From the NCBI RefSeq assembly GCF_028618435.1, contig NZ_JAQISW010000003.1:123817-187816 (forward strand): a stretch of DNA of 64,000 nucleotides. Reading direction: 5' to 3'. Source of the stretch: Bartonella sp. MM73XJBT.G (GTDB lineage Bacteria > Pseudomonadota > Alphaproteobacteria > Rhizobiales > Rhizobiaceae). This document shows, piece after piece, positions 63,454-64,000 of the stretch (position 1 is the stretch's first letter; every line of letters starts with the position of its first letter). The notes beneath the pieces are model-generated. The model saw only the letters and a list, made by a program, of their open reading frames with translations, ran no database searches and was not told the DNA's origin. The position numbers and the translations under genes were made by a program.

Positions 63454-63981
63454 CTAACTTGCAATGTTTTTCACTGTTCTCCCAAGACCATTTAAAGTTT
63501 CTTCAAGCTCTTGCTTGTGAACAAGCGTTAGTGGTTTAAAATGCTCTTTCGCTGTTTTTTCTTTGAGTGCTTTCACACGTGTGTTTTCAATTGCTCTACG
63601 TACACTTTCGGCTTTTGCAAGAAGGGTATTTTCTAGTGTCTGACAATAAGTTAAAAGCTCTCCACAAGTTGGCATAAATGTTTTTGATATCCCAATTGCT
63701 TGACCAGTTACGATATCTTCAACGCCCTTTTTCAGAGCATATGACGAAATGCGGTCCAGCATCATGCCATAGGATAAAACGACGGCTTTAGCGTCTGTAT
63801 TCGCAGGGACTCTCATGCTTGAGAGTAGGAAAGAAGCTTGCTCAATTTGTTTAACTGAAGCTTTCACAGAGAGCAACGCTTGTAGACGATTGCAAGCATC
63901 TAAGGTTTGCGCTTCCTCCTGTTTCGTCAATGTATTCCCAGCTTTCAGCGTCAATGGATACCCCGGACTGATCATTTCCAT
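63454..63981 (-). CDS. Phage-region protein of unknown function
   Basis: 175-residue helical protein with no recognised family. After a short N-terminus it shows alternating helices (LDACNRLQALLSVKASVKQIEQASFLLSSMRV) and a C-terminal charged helix (RRAIENTRVKALKEKTAKEHFKPLTLVHKQELEETL). GGAGAAG precedes the ATG. Similar-sized proteins accompany replication genes in Rhizobiales prophages, where the middle part may resemble a replisome or loader accessory; that is a guess. It reads with ssb and is presumably early. Confidence 0.62.
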   Translation of the reverse strand: MEMISPGYPLTLKAGNTLTKQEEAQTLDACNRLQALLSVKASVKQIEQASFLLSSMRVPANTDAKAVVLSYGMMLDRISSYALKKGVEDIVTGQAIGISKTFMPTCGELLTYCQTLENTLLAKAESVRRAIENTRVKALKEKTAKEHFKPLTLVHKQELEETLNGLGRTVKNIAS

Positions 63982-64000
63982 AATCTTCTCCAGATGAGAG

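Larger units (their letters stand above)
38412..64000. mobile_element. Podovirus-type prophage or phage-derived element (right end outside the window)
   Basis: Contiguous block of phage genes running from a tRNA-end repeat at 38412 to beyond the window. Packaging, head, connector, ejection, fibre and lysis genes all read on the minus strand in the order expected for P22-like short-tailed phages, with SSB and other early-type genes to the right. No integrase is seen inside the window. It may be an intact or defective prophage, or be related to the Bartonella gene transfer agent; sequence alone does not decide. Confidence 0.85.

Overview
The window is AT-rich, single-replicon bacterial chromosome from an alphaproteobacterium of the order Rhizobiales, very probably a Bartonella. 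Three things point there: the rhizobial order cycHJKL - degP - two-component pair - glnE, a FeuNPQ-type regulatory set, and an outer-membrane barrel of the Bartonella Omp25/hemin-binding type. The genus call is from recognition of proteins and synteny, not from a database search.

Left part (1-31.7 kb): ordinary core genome. It holds trmL, a CCA-adding/poly(A) polymerase, a four-gene MoxR-DUF58-BatA-like membrane operon, a metallophosphoesterase, the outer-membrane barrel, glnE, a two-component system, a DegP/Do protease, the cytochrome c maturation genes ccmIEFH, feuQ-feuP-feuN, a class A penicillin-binding protein in an operon with DUF1214 and DUF1254 genes, and a DUF1499 protein. Intergenic gaps are long (300-800 bp) and AT-rich, typical of the genus.

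Middle (32-38.2 kb): a small accessory island. On the minus strand three head-to-tail units spaced about 653 bp apart each carry a glycine-rich bacteriocin-like gene followed by a small two-helix membrane protein gene. Two of the glycine-rich genes are broken; the third is intact and internally expanded to 260 codons. Divergent from it is an operon of a type I secretion ATPase without peptidase domain, an HlyD-type adaptor, and an HlyC-type lysine acyltransferase with both catalytic residues, but no RTX toxin gene. The arrangement suggests a contact-independent toxin/immunity system with dedicated export and possibly acylation. It is the most novel-looking part of the window.

Right part (38.4 kb to the end): a prophage or phage-derived element, cut by the window edge. 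A 26-bp copy of a tRNA 3' end (probably tRNA-Gln) marks its left border. From right to left on the minus strand come terS, terL, a P22-like portal, a scaffold candidate, an N4-gp56 coat protein, P22 gp4-like and gp10-like connector/plug proteins, an ejection cassette, a transglycosylase, two fibre proteins (one with a glycine-rich tip), a GH24 endolysin, a spanin pair, a holin candidate, a Dam methylase and an XRE regulator. This is a podovirus-type gene set. Between the packaging genes and the early region lie two plus-strand membrane-protein genes (candidate morons), a MazF-type and a HigBA toxin-antitoxin pair, an SSB and unknown phage proteins. A terminator-like hairpin in the terS leader suggests late-gene control by antitermination. 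Bartonella carries a domesticated gene transfer agent (BaGTA); the sequence alone does not say whether this locus is BaGTA, a relative of it, or an independent prophage, although the tRNA border and the early-type genes favour a prophage.
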